Below are positions 17,635 through 24,995 of a DNA stretch of 45,710 bases, piece by piece (positions within the stretch are counted from its first letter, which is position 1; each line of letters starts with the position of its first letter). The translations under genes and the position numbers were made by a program. The notes under the pieces were generated by a model, which saw nothing but the letters and a program-made list of their open reading frames with translations, did no database searches and had not been told where the DNA came from. The stretch comes from JAVBLF01 sp031553675 (GTDB taxonomy: Bacteria > Bacillota > Clostridia > Christensenellales > CALWSW01), in the NCBI GenBank assembly GCA_031553675.1, contig JAVBLF010000059.1, positions 1 to 45,710 of the forward strand, in the 5' to 3' direction.

Positions 17635-17683
17635 AAAGCGCTTGATCGGACAGAATCTGGACATTCTGTCACTTATGCGCTTT
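17635..17683. repeat. Two-tier inverted repeat before the nucleotidyltransferase gene
   Basis: AAAGCGC (17635-17641) pairs with GCGCTTT (17677-17683), and GACAGAAT (17649-17656) pairs with ATTCTGTC (17663-17670), with near-equal spacers between tiers. It ends next to the ribosome site of the 15259-17619 gene. It could be an operator or an RNA hairpin that controls translation. Confidence 0.6.
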
Positions 17684-17743
17684 GAGTATTGCCCTCCCCT
17701 GCGCGAAATATCCGCCGCGTGTCCGCCCGCAACGCCGGTACAC

Positions 17744-17765
17744 AAAAAAAGCGCCGTCGGGCGCC
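17744..17765 (-). terminator. Terminator of the yqfC-yqfD-phoH-pgpH operon
   Basis: On the minus strand, GCGCC/GGCGC with a 4-nt loop is followed by seven T. It lies 9 bp after the pgpH stop codon. Confidence 0.8.
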
Positions 17766-17773
17766 ATTTGTCA

Positions 17774-19966
17774 TCACGGCGATCCGTTGGACTTCGCCCG
17801 TTTCAGCTCTTCGAGGTCGGGGTAAACGACGCGATCGTGGTGCATGCCGTCGAAGACCTGCGCGATGACGGCGCGAACGACCTCGATGTCGCCAAAGGAG
17901 AGCGGGCAGTCGCGCAACTGACCGTCTCCAAACTTCTGTGCCAAAACCTTGTCGATCATGTCGAGCGTCTGCTCGTGCGAAGGGTTGTCCAAAGAGCGCA
18001 CCGCCGCCTCGGCCGAATCGCAGATCATGACGAGTGCCGATTCGCGGCTCTGGGGGCGGGGGCCTTCGTAGCGGTAGAGCTCGGTGTCGACCTTTCCGTC
18101 CGGCGATTCACGCAGGGCTTTTGCGTAAAAGGCGGCGACGAGCGAATTGCCGTGGTGCTCGGCGATGATCGACTGTACCGCCTTGGGGAGCTTGTATTGT
18201 CGGGCGAGGTCGAGGCCGTCGCGCACGTGGGCGATGATGATCGCGGCGCTGGTGAAGGCGTCGATGGCGTCGTGCGGATTCTCGCCCTGCTGGTTTTCGC
18301 TGAAAAAGAGGGGGCGCTTGAGCTTGCCGACGTCGTGGAAGTAAGCTCCGACGCGGGCGAGCATGGGGTTGGCGCCGATCGCGTTGGCACAGCTTTCGGC
18401 CAAACTGCCGACGAGTACAGAATGGTTGTAGGTGCCCGGCGTTTCGAGCATGAGGCGGTGGAGCAGCGGGTGGTTGATGTCGGACAGCTCGAGCAAGCGC
18501 GCGGGCGTCGCGACGTCGAAAGCCAACTCCCACAGCGGCATGACGCCCACGCAGACGATGCCCGCGAGGATGCCGCTCACATAGGCATAAAGCAGCGATT
18601 GGAAGAAGGCGAGCGAGCCTGTCTGCACGAGCGAGGCAAAGAGCGCGTAGATGGCGGTCGCGGCCAGGCTGAACGCGAAGCCCCCCAAGATCAAGCGGCT
18701 GCGCTTCGTCGCGCACCGGGTCACACCCACGCCGGCCAAGCAGCCGAAAAGGGTCGAGAGCATGCCCTGCGCGACGAGGAAAAAGTCGAAACTGACCCGC
18801 CCGCCGCTCATCAGCCCGATCGCAGGCGCGATCAAAACCGACATGATCAGCGCCGCCGGCACGGAGCAGAGCTGCGACACGAGCGCAACGCCCAGAAAGG
18901 CGAAGTTGAGCATGGGGCTGATGGACAAAAAGACGTAGGAGAGCAGGAGGTCAACCGCGACGAGCAAAGCCATGATCGCGGTACTGCGGGGCGTGTCGTC
19001 CGTCTTGGCGGCGAAGCGGCGGCCGAAGTGGTAGAGCAGGAGTCCGATCGTCGCGTAGCTGGCGAAGCAGGCCAGCCAACGAAGCGCGATCGTCGTCCAA
19101 CGCAGGCCGTAGCCCGCTTCATTGAGCAGCGCCATCGCCTCGGCGTCGATCGTGTCCCCCTGGGCGACGAGCGTCTCTCCTGCCGCGATGTAGACGGGGG
19201 CGGCGTTGCGGCGCGCAAGCGCGACGGCGCGTTCGGTGGCCGCTTCGTCGATGAACATGGTCGGCTGCAAAAAACGCTCCGCAAACTTGCCGAGCGTCGA
19301 ATGCACAGTGATCGGCGTCAAGGCGCCCATGTCCGACACGAAGCGCTCCTGGATCGCGGGCGCTTCGGCTTCGGGGATGCCGCTTCGGAGTGCCGAATGA
19401 AGCCGGACGGTCAATTCGCGCAGCCAAAGCGTGTATTGGGTGTCGCTCAACGCGAGCAGGTGGTAGATCTCGTCCTCGCTGAACAGCAGACCGTGCCCGT
19501 TCATGAGCTGCGCGACGCCCTCGCCGCTGAGCACGATCTCCCATTCGTCGGCGGTCAGCGCGCCCGTATCGTAGAGGCGGAGGCTGCTGTCGCGCGCCGA
19601 TGCCGCGACGATCTGGCGGCGCAAACTGTCGGCGTCGGCACGGAGCCGATCGAGGCCCGCGAGCGCCTGATCCACGCGATCGTATAGGTTCTGGGTCTGG
19701 GCTTCGTCGTAGGCGTAGACCGGCTCGACGGATGCGGCGGCGGCGTCTTGTGCGGCGGCTGTCGCGAGGGGGTCGAGCACGTCGCGCGGGGCGCGAATCG
19801 TCGCGCGCGCAACGCCGCCCTCTTGGACGTAGCGGGTGGGCGGCGCGGCGGTGACAGCACAAAACGCCGCGCAGATCAGCACGGCCATCGCAAACGCGAT
19901 CCGCGCACGTTGCGCGGCATGCCGTTCCTGGTTTCGGCGTTTTTCTTCGCGTGCTTCGCCTTCCAT
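17774..19966 (-). CDS. pgpH: PgpH-type membrane HD-domain phosphodiesterase (YqfF)
   Basis: A 730-residue membrane protein of the 7TM-7TMR-HD family. PgpH of Listeria hydrolyses c-di-AMP to pApA. A first membrane helix lies near residues 25-45, followed by an extracytoplasmic region (about 50-280), a seven-helix block (about 290-490) and the cytoplasmic HD domain with TPGTYNHSVLVGSLAE, GAYFHDVGKLKRP, HDAIDAF, IIIAHVRDGLDLA and IAEHHGN (metal ligands). AAAGGGGGG precedes the chosen ATG by 4 nt. The order yqfC-yqfD-phoH-yqfF matches B. subtilis, but ybeY does not follow. Confidence 0.92.
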   Translation of the reverse strand: MEGEAREEKRRNQERHAAQRARIAFAMAVLICAAFCAVTAAPPTRYVQEGGVARATIRAPRDVLDPLATAAAQDAAAASVEPVYAYDEAQTQNLYDRVDQALAGLDRLRADADSLRRQIVAASARDSSLRLYDTGALTADEWEIVLSGEGVAQLMNGHGLLFSEDEIYHLLALSDTQYTLWLRELTVRLHSALRSGIPEAEAPAIQERFVSDMGALTPITVHSTLGKFAERFLQPTMFIDEAATERAVALARRNAAPVYIAAGETLVAQGDTIDAEAMALLNEAGYGLRWTTIALRWLACFASYATIGLLLYHFGRRFAAKTDDTPRSTAIMALLVAVDLLLSYVFLSISPMLNFAFLGVALVSQLCSVPAALIMSVLIAPAIGLMSGGRVSFDFFLVAQGMLSTLFGCLAGVGVTRCATKRSRLILGGFAFSLAATAIYALFASLVQTGSLAFFQSLLYAYVSGILAGIVCVGVMPLWELAFDVATPARLLELSDINHPLLHRLMLETPGTYNHSVLVGSLAESCANAIGANPMLARVGAYFHDVGKLKRPLFFSENQQGENPHDAIDAFTSAAIIIAHVRDGLDLARQYKLPKAVQSIIAEHHGNSLVAAFYAKALRESPDGKVDTELYRYEGPRPQSRESALVMICDSAEAAVRSLDNPSHEQTLDMIDKVLAQKFGDGQLRDCPLSFGDIEVVRAVIAQVFDGMHHDRVVYPDLEELKRAKSNGSP

Positions 19967-20075
19967 GCCGCCCCCCTTTCGTCCGAGCCCAATCTTGGCT
20001 CGCATTTATCTCGTGATCCAAGCAAGTGAAAAACGGGTACTAAACTTTATCGGTAACTCGCTATTTGACCGGCAC

Positions 20076-21272
20076 TCAGTCTTTTCCGAGCATGGGATCA
20101 TAAGGGTGGTTCCCGATCGTTCTTTGGGAGTTGCCCGCAAAGCGATCCTGGCGACGTTTTTCGGCGCGCTCGTAGGCGACGATGATGCGCTGCACCATCT
20201 CGTGGCGCACGACGTCTTTGGCGGTCATGTGGAGGATCGCGAGGTCTTGCACGTCGCGCAGCACACCCATGGCGTGGACAAGGCCGCTCTTCCGTTCGGG
20301 CGGGAGGTCGATCTGCGTGATGTCGCCCGTGACGACGAGGCGGGAACCCTCGCCGAAGCGGGTCAAAAACATCTTCATCTGCTCGATCGTCGTGTTCTGC
20401 GCTTCGTCCAAAATGATGAAAGCGTCGTTGAGCGTGCGGCCGCGCATGTAAGCGAGCGGTGCGACTTCGATCACGCCCTTTTCGCTCAGTGCCTTGAAGT
20501 TCTCAAAACCGAGGAAGTCATAGAGCGCGTCGTAGAGCGGCCGGAGGTAAGGATCGACTTTGTTTTGCAGATCCCCCGGCAAAAAGCCCAACTTTTCGCC
20601 CGCTTCGACGGCGGGGCGCGTCAGGATGATCTTGCTGACCTGCTTGTTTTTGTAGGCCAACACAGCCATCGCGACGGCGAGGTAGGTCTTGCCGGTACCG
20701 GCCGGACCGATGCCGAAGACGACGACGTTTTCCTGCATGGCGCGGACGTACTTGCGTTGGCCGAGCGTCTTGGTCTTGATCGGTTTGCCGCGGTGGGTAA
20801 AGGCGACGACATCCTGGCTGATTTCCTCGATCAGTTCGGCATTCCCTTCGCGCGCCAGGTCGACGGCATAGCGGATGCGTCCTTTGTCGATTGTCTCGCG
20901 CCGTTTGAGCAGCGCGATGAGGCGCTCGATGACGAGGTGGGCCAGCGTGACGCTTTCGGGCGATCCTTCGATGACGATCTCGCATTCCTGGGTGCGCAAT
21001 TTGACGCCCGTTTCCTTTTCGATCGCGTGCGCATTTTCGTCGAAATTACCAAAGAGAGCGATCAAAAGGTCCATGCTCTCGACTTCGATCGACTGGCGGA
21101 TCGGTGGCAACGGTGTCGAAAAAAAGGCGCTTTTCAGTTCGTCGGACTCGTTTGACGGCGCGTCGGGTTCCGCCATGCCGAATGGTTCCGCATTATCGTC
21201 GGGCGGCAGCGCGGCGGATGCGACGACATCGCGCTTATGCTTGTCCGAAACGTGTTTTTTTTCTTTCTCCAA
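20076..21272 (-). CDS. phoH: PhoH family ATPase
   Basis: A 398-residue cytoplasmic P-loop protein of the PhoH-like (YqfE/PhoL) family: an N-terminal KH-like part, Walker A GIGPAGTGKTYLA, ILTRPAVEAGEKLGFLPGDL, Walker B AFIILDEAQN, and RLVVTGDITQIDLP. It is probably an RNA-related ATPase; the precise substrate is unknown. The start is a TTG, with AGGAGG 5 nt upstream and only 25 bp after the yqfD stop. About 70 residues ahead of the conserved part are charged, Pro-rich and specific to this protein. It is the third gene of the sporulation-linked operon. Confidence 0.92.
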   Translation of the reverse strand: MEKEKKHVSDKHKRDVVASAALPPDDNAEPFGMAEPDAPSNESDELKSAFFSTPLPPIRQSIEVESMDLLIALFGNFDENAHAIEKETGVKLRTQECEIVIEGSPESVTLAHLVIERLIALLKRRETIDKGRIRYAVDLAREGNAELIEEISQDVVAFTHRGKPIKTKTLGQRKYVRAMQENVVVFGIGPAGTGKTYLAVAMAVLAYKNKQVSKIILTRPAVEAGEKLGFLPGDLQNKVDPYLRPLYDALYDFLGFENFKALSEKGVIEVAPLAYMRGRTLNDAFIILDEAQNTTIEQMKMFLTRFGEGSRLVVTGDITQIDLPPERKSGLVHAMGVLRDVQDLAILHMTAKDVVRHEMVQRIIVAYERAEKRRQDRFAGNSQRTIGNHPYDPMLGKD

Positions 21273-21297
21273 GTTGTCCTCCTCATCGGTGGAAAAT

Positions 21298-22506
21298 TCA
21301 CGGCGTCGACGAGGGCGCCGTTTCGCCCGCCGCATTCTCCGCGACGGCGGGTGGATCGAAGTGGACGGACGCGCCGATGCGCTCGCGCGTTTCGATGACC
21401 GTGACGGCGCGCAATCCTTCTTCCGTCATGGCCGTGTTGGTGCGCTGCGACAAGATCTCAGCGTCCTTGGGCACGAGCGCGATTGCCTCTTCTCGGCTCT
21501 TTTCTTCCGCCGCCTCGCACATCTGCTCGTCGTCAAGCGCCGTCACCTTCGGCGCCGTCTCGTAGTGCGTCTCGCGAATCCAGTCGAGCGGCAAATACAG
21601 GGAATCGATGCCCGCGCGTTCCACATCTTCGACCTCGAAGTGCGCAAAACGCCCGCTCATCTCGACGACCTGGCGTCCCAGCTTGATCGTGAGGACGTCT
21701 TCGCTCTTGCCAGTGCGGGTGTAGACGGAGCTTTCCCGCGCGACGAGCGCGCCAGCCTCGTAAAACAGCCGCCCCCAGACCTCGCCGCTCGCCGTGACGT
21801 AGCGTTCGCCCATCTCGACGTTGGCGGGTATGGCGCCGCTGATCAGCACGTCGCCTTCTTTGACCTGCTGGCCTTCGCGCACGGGCGCATAACCGCGGTA
21901 GACGGTCAGTTCGTCGATCATGGCGTCTTTCGTCGCGACGATGTTCGTGGGATGCCCCTGATCCTCGGCCATCTTTTCGAGGTCGCCCTCGACGATGTGG
22001 ACCGTCAAACGCGTGCCGTTTCGCTGGGCGCCCGCCCAGGCGACGCGCGGATCCGAACGCTCGATCAGCATGCGTAGCGCGTCGAGATCGACCTTGTCCA
22101 TCGGCATACCGATCGCGACCTGTTTGGAAACGATCGCGATCACGCGGTCGGTCGGAATTGAGACATTCCCCTCGACGCGGATCTCCCACACACGCTGGGA
22201 CAGGAAAAAGAGCGCCGCCACGCAGAAGATGCCGCCGAGTGCCAGCATCCATCGCCCGCGCCACGGTCGAAGCGCAAAGGGCAAACCCTGCCGTTCCAGC
22301 ACTGTCGAACGCAGATGCAATTCACGCAAAAGAGGCCGCAAGGAACGGTAGCTCGAAGCATCCATCCAGGCGGTCAGGCTGCCGTCGTCCATGCGTTCGA
22401 CGCCATAGAGCCGCAGCCCGCGCTCCGTCAAGGCGTTGACGAAGCGTTCGAGCGACCGCCCACGCACCTGTATTCTAACACAGCCTCGCACTCGATTCCA
22501 CAGCAA
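21298..22506 (-). CDS. yqfD: Sporulation protein YqfD
   Basis: A 402-residue single-pass membrane protein of the YqfD family, made in the mother cell under sigma-E in Bacillus. The N-terminal region RGCVRIQVRGRSLERFVN is typical. A membrane helix follows (about 85-105), then an extracytoplasmic part with IRVEGNVSIPTDRVI (POTRA-like start), VREGQQVKEGDVLISG and SGEVWGRLFYE. The best start is a TTG at 22506; its ribosome site is weak (AAAGGA about 10 nt upstream), so a slightly later start is possible. The C-terminal 20 residues are Ala/Pro-rich. Confidence 0.88.
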   Translation of the reverse strand: MLWNRVRGCVRIQVRGRSLERFVNALTERGLRLYGVERMDDGSLTAWMDASSYRSLRPLLRELHLRSTVLERQGLPFALRPWRGRWMLALGGIFCVAALFFLSQRVWEIRVEGNVSIPTDRVIAIVSKQVAIGMPMDKVDLDALRMLIERSDPRVAWAGAQRNGTRLTVHIVEGDLEKMAEDQGHPTNIVATKDAMIDELTVYRGYAPVREGQQVKEGDVLISGAIPANVEMGERYVTASGEVWGRLFYEAGALVARESSVYTRTGKSEDVLTIKLGRQVVEMSGRFAHFEVEDVERAGIDSLYLPLDWIRETHYETAPKVTALDDEQMCEAAEEKSREEAIALVPKDAEILSQRTNTAMTEEGLRAVTVIETRERIGASVHFDPPAVAENAAGETAPSSTP

Positions 22507-22573
22507 AAGCTTCCCGTCCTTTCCGCAAAATCGGCCCCGACCGATTCCGTTCGCGATTCGTATTCCTGCCTGC

Positions 22574-22864
22574 TCAGCAAAACCTCACGCTGTCGATCCG
22601 TCCCTCGACGGCAACCGAATCGTAGCCGTAATCGCGCAAGAGCAGCTTATCTCCCTCGATCCGGATCTCTCCGTCCGAGGTTCGCAGGCGCAAACATGTA
22701 AGCGTGTACTCGATCACGCCCCGATGGTTGTCGATGTGGAGGCGGGTCCGTCCTTCGCAACGCAGACAGGGCAGGTCGAGCAGCAGATCGCCCGGCATGC
22801 CGAGGGTGCGTGCGAGTCCCTCTCTCCGTTCGCCGGGTGGATGATGCTTCTGCCGTTTTCGCAC
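22574..22864 (-). CDS. yqfC: Sporulation protein YqfC
   Basis: A 96-residue protein of the YqfC/YabP-type family, with the pattern GMPGDLLLDLPCLRCEGR, LHIDNHRGVIEYT, IRIEGDKLLLRDYG and VEGRIDSVRF. The start is a GTG with GGAGGGAAGGG immediately upstream; other in-frame starts lie far upstream across the neighbouring terminator. It is the first gene of yqfC-yqfD-phoH-pgpH. Homology with the yabP product (24145-24438) is visible: both carry a short beta-strand repeat core. Its exact role in the spore is not known. Confidence 0.85.
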   Translation of the reverse strand: MRKRQKHHPPGERREGLARTLGMPGDLLLDLPCLRCEGRTRLHIDNHRGVIEYTLTCLRLRTSDGEIRIEGDKLLLRDYGYDSVAVEGRIDSVRFC

Positions 22865-22917
22865 GCCCTTCCCTCCCCTTCCACTCCACGGCGCATCGCG
22901 ATCGAAGGCGCCCATAG

Positions 22918-22944
22918 ATCCTATGAAGAAAGGCAGCGAATCAG
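22918..22944 (-). promoter_or_regulatory. Possible sigma-E promoter of the yqfC operon
   Basis: On the minus strand, CATAGGAT (22918-22925) resembles the sigma-E -10 (CATACAnT), with CTGATT (22939-22944) at 13-bp spacing as a weak -35. The same octamer lies upstream of yabP. Confidence 0.4.
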
Positions 22945-22955
22945 CACCAAGAGAC

Positions 22956-22985
22956 GAAAAAGCCCGCGATGCAAAGTTCGCGGGC
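22956..22985 (-). terminator. Terminator of the DivIC/FtsB-like gene
   Basis: GCCCGCGA/TCGCGGGC (22962-22969/22978-22985) form an 8-bp stem with an 8-nt loop. On the minus strand five T follow. It lies 12 bp after the stop codon at 22998. Confidence 0.85.
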
Positions 22986-22997
22986 ATGTCGTATATT

Positions 22998-23603
22998 CTA
23001 TTCTTCGGGTATGCCGAACGCATTGGCGATCGAATCGAAATCGTCAGCGGGGGCTTTCGCAGCTTTTTTCTGCGGCTCCGGCGTCGGTTCCGGCTCCGGC
23101 TCCGGTGCGGGCTGTTCTTGCGCGAACGCTTCGACCGCCTCGTCATCGCCAAAATCCGTACGCTCCGCAGCCTCGATGTCTGTCGTTTCTGTGGGCATGG
23201 GCGTCGCGGTCTCTTGGATGCCCAGCGCCTCGGCTTCGACGGAGCGCTCGAGCTCAGCCGCTTCGCGGTAGGCGTTTTGCGCCTCGACGACCTTGTCCGG
23301 CGATGCGGCACCCTCGACATTTCCATCGACGAAGAGGTATTCGTCCGGCCGCACCCATCCGAAGATCTGACGAGCGGCCTGCTCGATGTGGGCGTCGCTG
23401 TTGGCGTATTCCAACAGACGCTGCATGCCTTCGAGCTGGAGTTCGGCATCGTGCTTTTCAGTGTTGAGCGCTTCCGTCCGCGCGAGAATGGCTTGCAGCT
23501 TCACATCCTGGTTGCGCAGCACGCCGAGCGTCAATATGACGACGACGATCAAAGCCGCACAAAACACCAACTGGTACACCCAATTCCGTATACGCAGTTT
23601 CAT
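22998..23603 (-). CDS. DivIC/FtsB-like septum formation protein with long acidic tail
   Basis: A 201-residue bitopic membrane protein. A short basic N-terminus is followed by a membrane helix (about 10-30), a coiled-coil (about 30-75) and the DivIC motif near ARQIFGWVRPDEYLFV. DivIC/FtsB proteins join FtsL and DivIB at the septum. Unlike the usual 100-130-residue family members, about 85 further residues follow, acidic and ending in a Pro-Glu-Pro run, then a short hydrophobic tip. The location after yabP-yabQ matches B. subtilis yabP-yabQ-divIC. An ATG four codons upstream is possible; GAGG precedes the one chosen. Confidence 0.85.
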   Translation of the reverse strand: MKLRIRNWVYQLVFCAALIVVVILTLGVLRNQDVKLQAILARTEALNTEKHDAELQLEGMQRLLEYANSDAHIEQAARQIFGWVRPDEYLFVDGNVEGAASPDKVVEAQNAYREAAELERSVEAEALGIQETATPMPTETTDIEAAERTDFGDDEAVEAFAQEQPAPEPEPEPTPEPQKKAAKAPADDFDSIANAFGIPEE

Positions 23604-23666
23604 CGCGCGCCTCATTTCTGCCGGGTGGGCGGATGTCTTTCGTTCATGCGAATATTCACGGTTTAC

Positions 23667-23695
23667 ATTGTACAACAAATGAGGCAAAAAGTAAA
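23667..23695 (-). promoter_or_regulatory. Sigma-A promoter of the DivIC-like gene
   Basis: On the minus strand, TTTACT (23690-23695) and TACAAT (23667-23672) are 17 bp apart. It would give the division gene vegetative expression independent of yabP-yabQ. Confidence 0.6.
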
Positions 23696-23786
23696 ACCGC
23701 AATTTGTAAAATTTTGGCTTATTCTGTCACGGCCTGCCTATCGCTCCAAGCCATTTCGCATCGATATTCATTTTTTGCCGGTCGAT

Positions 23787-24122
23787 TCAGGCGAGCCAAG
23801 CGTTGAACTGGCGCCACAACATGGCGGCCCATTTGCGAACGAGCTGAAGCGCGCCCCGCACAAAAACCCCCAAGGTAAAATGGTATACGGCAAAGCCCAA
23901 CACAAAGCCCGCGATCGAAAAGAGCCGGAAAGCCATACCGCCGGTCTGCATCAAGATCGCGAAGGCGAGCGGCATCGCGAAGAGCCAAAACGCGAGATCG
24001 CAGATCACCATGCTGATCGCGCCAAAGCGAAAAAGACGCAGCGCGTCGTATGCGAGGCCCATCAAGATGCCGCCATACATCGTGTAGAGCAGGCTGGGGA
24101 TTTGAAGCATGGTGTTGTCCAA
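23787..24122 (-). CDS. yabQ: Spore cortex protein YabQ
   Basis: A 111-residue membrane protein with three to four hydrophobic helices and the family pattern MYGGILMGLAYDALRLFR near the N-terminus. YabQ is a sigma-E-dependent protein of the outer forespore membrane needed for cortex formation in B. subtilis. A TTG start is preferred because AGGTGA lies 4-5 nt upstream of it; an in-frame ATG four codons later (24110) is the alternative. It begins 22 bp after the yabP stop. Confidence 0.85.
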   Translation of the reverse strand: MDNTMLQIPSLLYTMYGGILMGLAYDALRLFRFGAISMVICDLAFWLFAMPLAFAILMQTGGMAFRLFSIAGFVLGFAVYHFTLGVFVRGALQLVRKWAAMLWRQFNAWLA

Positions 24123-24144
24123 TGGTTCACCTGCTTTCGGACGG

Positions 24145-24438
24145 TCAGCGGAAGATGCGCGAAAAGAACCCACCTTCTGCGGTTTCGCGGTTTTGCTCGT
24201 ATTCAACGCCAGAGATCAGCCCTTCGACGACGAGCTGCCCCTCGTCGAGGTTGAGCCGCGATATGTGAAGCCCCTCGCCGGTGATGCTCAAGCCGCCCAC
24301 GCCCGTCATCAAAAGCACTTCCGTTTCGTTGAAGCTCTCGACGTCTTCGACATCTGTGATCAAGATGCGGCTGCGGTCTTCGATGCTCAAGGCATGGGCC
24401 CGCGAACGCGTCGGCCGGGTGTCATTGTCTCGCTGCAT
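24145..24438 (-). CDS. yabP: Sporulation protein YabP
   Basis: A 97-residue soluble protein of the YabP family. The core has SIEDRSRILITDVEDVESF, LLMTGVGGLSITGEGLHI and LDEGQLVVEGLISGVEY. YabP is made under sigma-E and is required for sporulation in B. subtilis; its mechanism is unknown. AGGAGG is 6 nt before the ATG. It is the first gene of yabP-yabQ. The rqcP gene usual upstream is absent; instead the divergent rho promoter region follows. Confidence 0.88.
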   Translation of the reverse strand: MQRDNDTRPTRSRAHALSIEDRSRILITDVEDVESFNETEVLLMTGVGGLSITGEGLHISRLNLDEGQLVVEGLISGVEYEQNRETAEGGFFSRIFR

Positions 24439-24488
24439 GTCGTTTCCTCCTCTTGGGTGTCCGACGCTCAAACGCTTGTCGTCGATCG

Positions 24489-24516
24489 ATCCTATGCGGA
24501 CGCTGGGACTAGTATG
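24489..24516 (-). promoter_or_regulatory. Possible sigma-E promoter of yabP-yabQ
   Basis: On the minus strand, CATACT (24511-24516) and CATAGGAT (24489-24496) are 14 bp apart, close to the sigma-E pattern CATATT-N13-15-CATACAnT. The rest of the 24439-24995 gap shows only a short hairpin near 24553-24567 and the rho promoter and leader. Confidence 0.5.
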
Positions 24517-24752
24517 CCGATCTCGAACAAAACCGCATCCGAGCAGCCACCGATCTGCTATGCAGATTTGTTTCATAAACCCCGCTTTTTTCTTCGCATC
24601 TCGGTCCGCAATTCACGCGCGCCGGATCGCACAAAACATTTGCCGTCGTGCAGGTATCTTTTGGCTGCTTCGTGGGTAGAATCATCGAAACGGTCAAGGA
24701 TGCGTTTCGATTTAAAGTTTTCAGTTTATTTACAAAACTCGCATCGGGATTG

Positions 24753-24781
24753 GTTGACGCACTACGTCTCTCGAGGTATGA
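24753..24781 (+). promoter_or_regulatory. Sigma-A promoter of rho
   Basis: TTGACG (24753-24758) and TATGAT (24776-24781) are 17 bp apart. The leader is about 208 nt long and includes GCGCAT/ATGCGC (24890-24895/24934-24939). A long rho leader allows attenuation by Rho itself, as in E. coli, but this is not shown here. Confidence 0.7.
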
Positions 24782-24995
24782 TAGAAAAAGACACATTCAC
24801 CGCTCATATCACCTAATTTCACCGTTTGAAGTACATTGATTACGGCATCAGATCGTGTTTTTTTCTCGGCCATCCCTGGCAATCAAAAAGCGCATCTGCC
24901 CGAATTTTGTCAAAAACGAGTCGGATCGATGAAATGCGCGTTGCGTAAAAAATCGATTTCTTTTGAAAATTCTTTTCATGTTGGAGGGCTTCTGA

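Noticed and set aside
24509..24796. A 95-codon minus-strand frame between yabP and rho.
   Set aside because: There is no ribosome site, the composition is atypical, and it overlaps the rho promoter and the possible yabP promoter.
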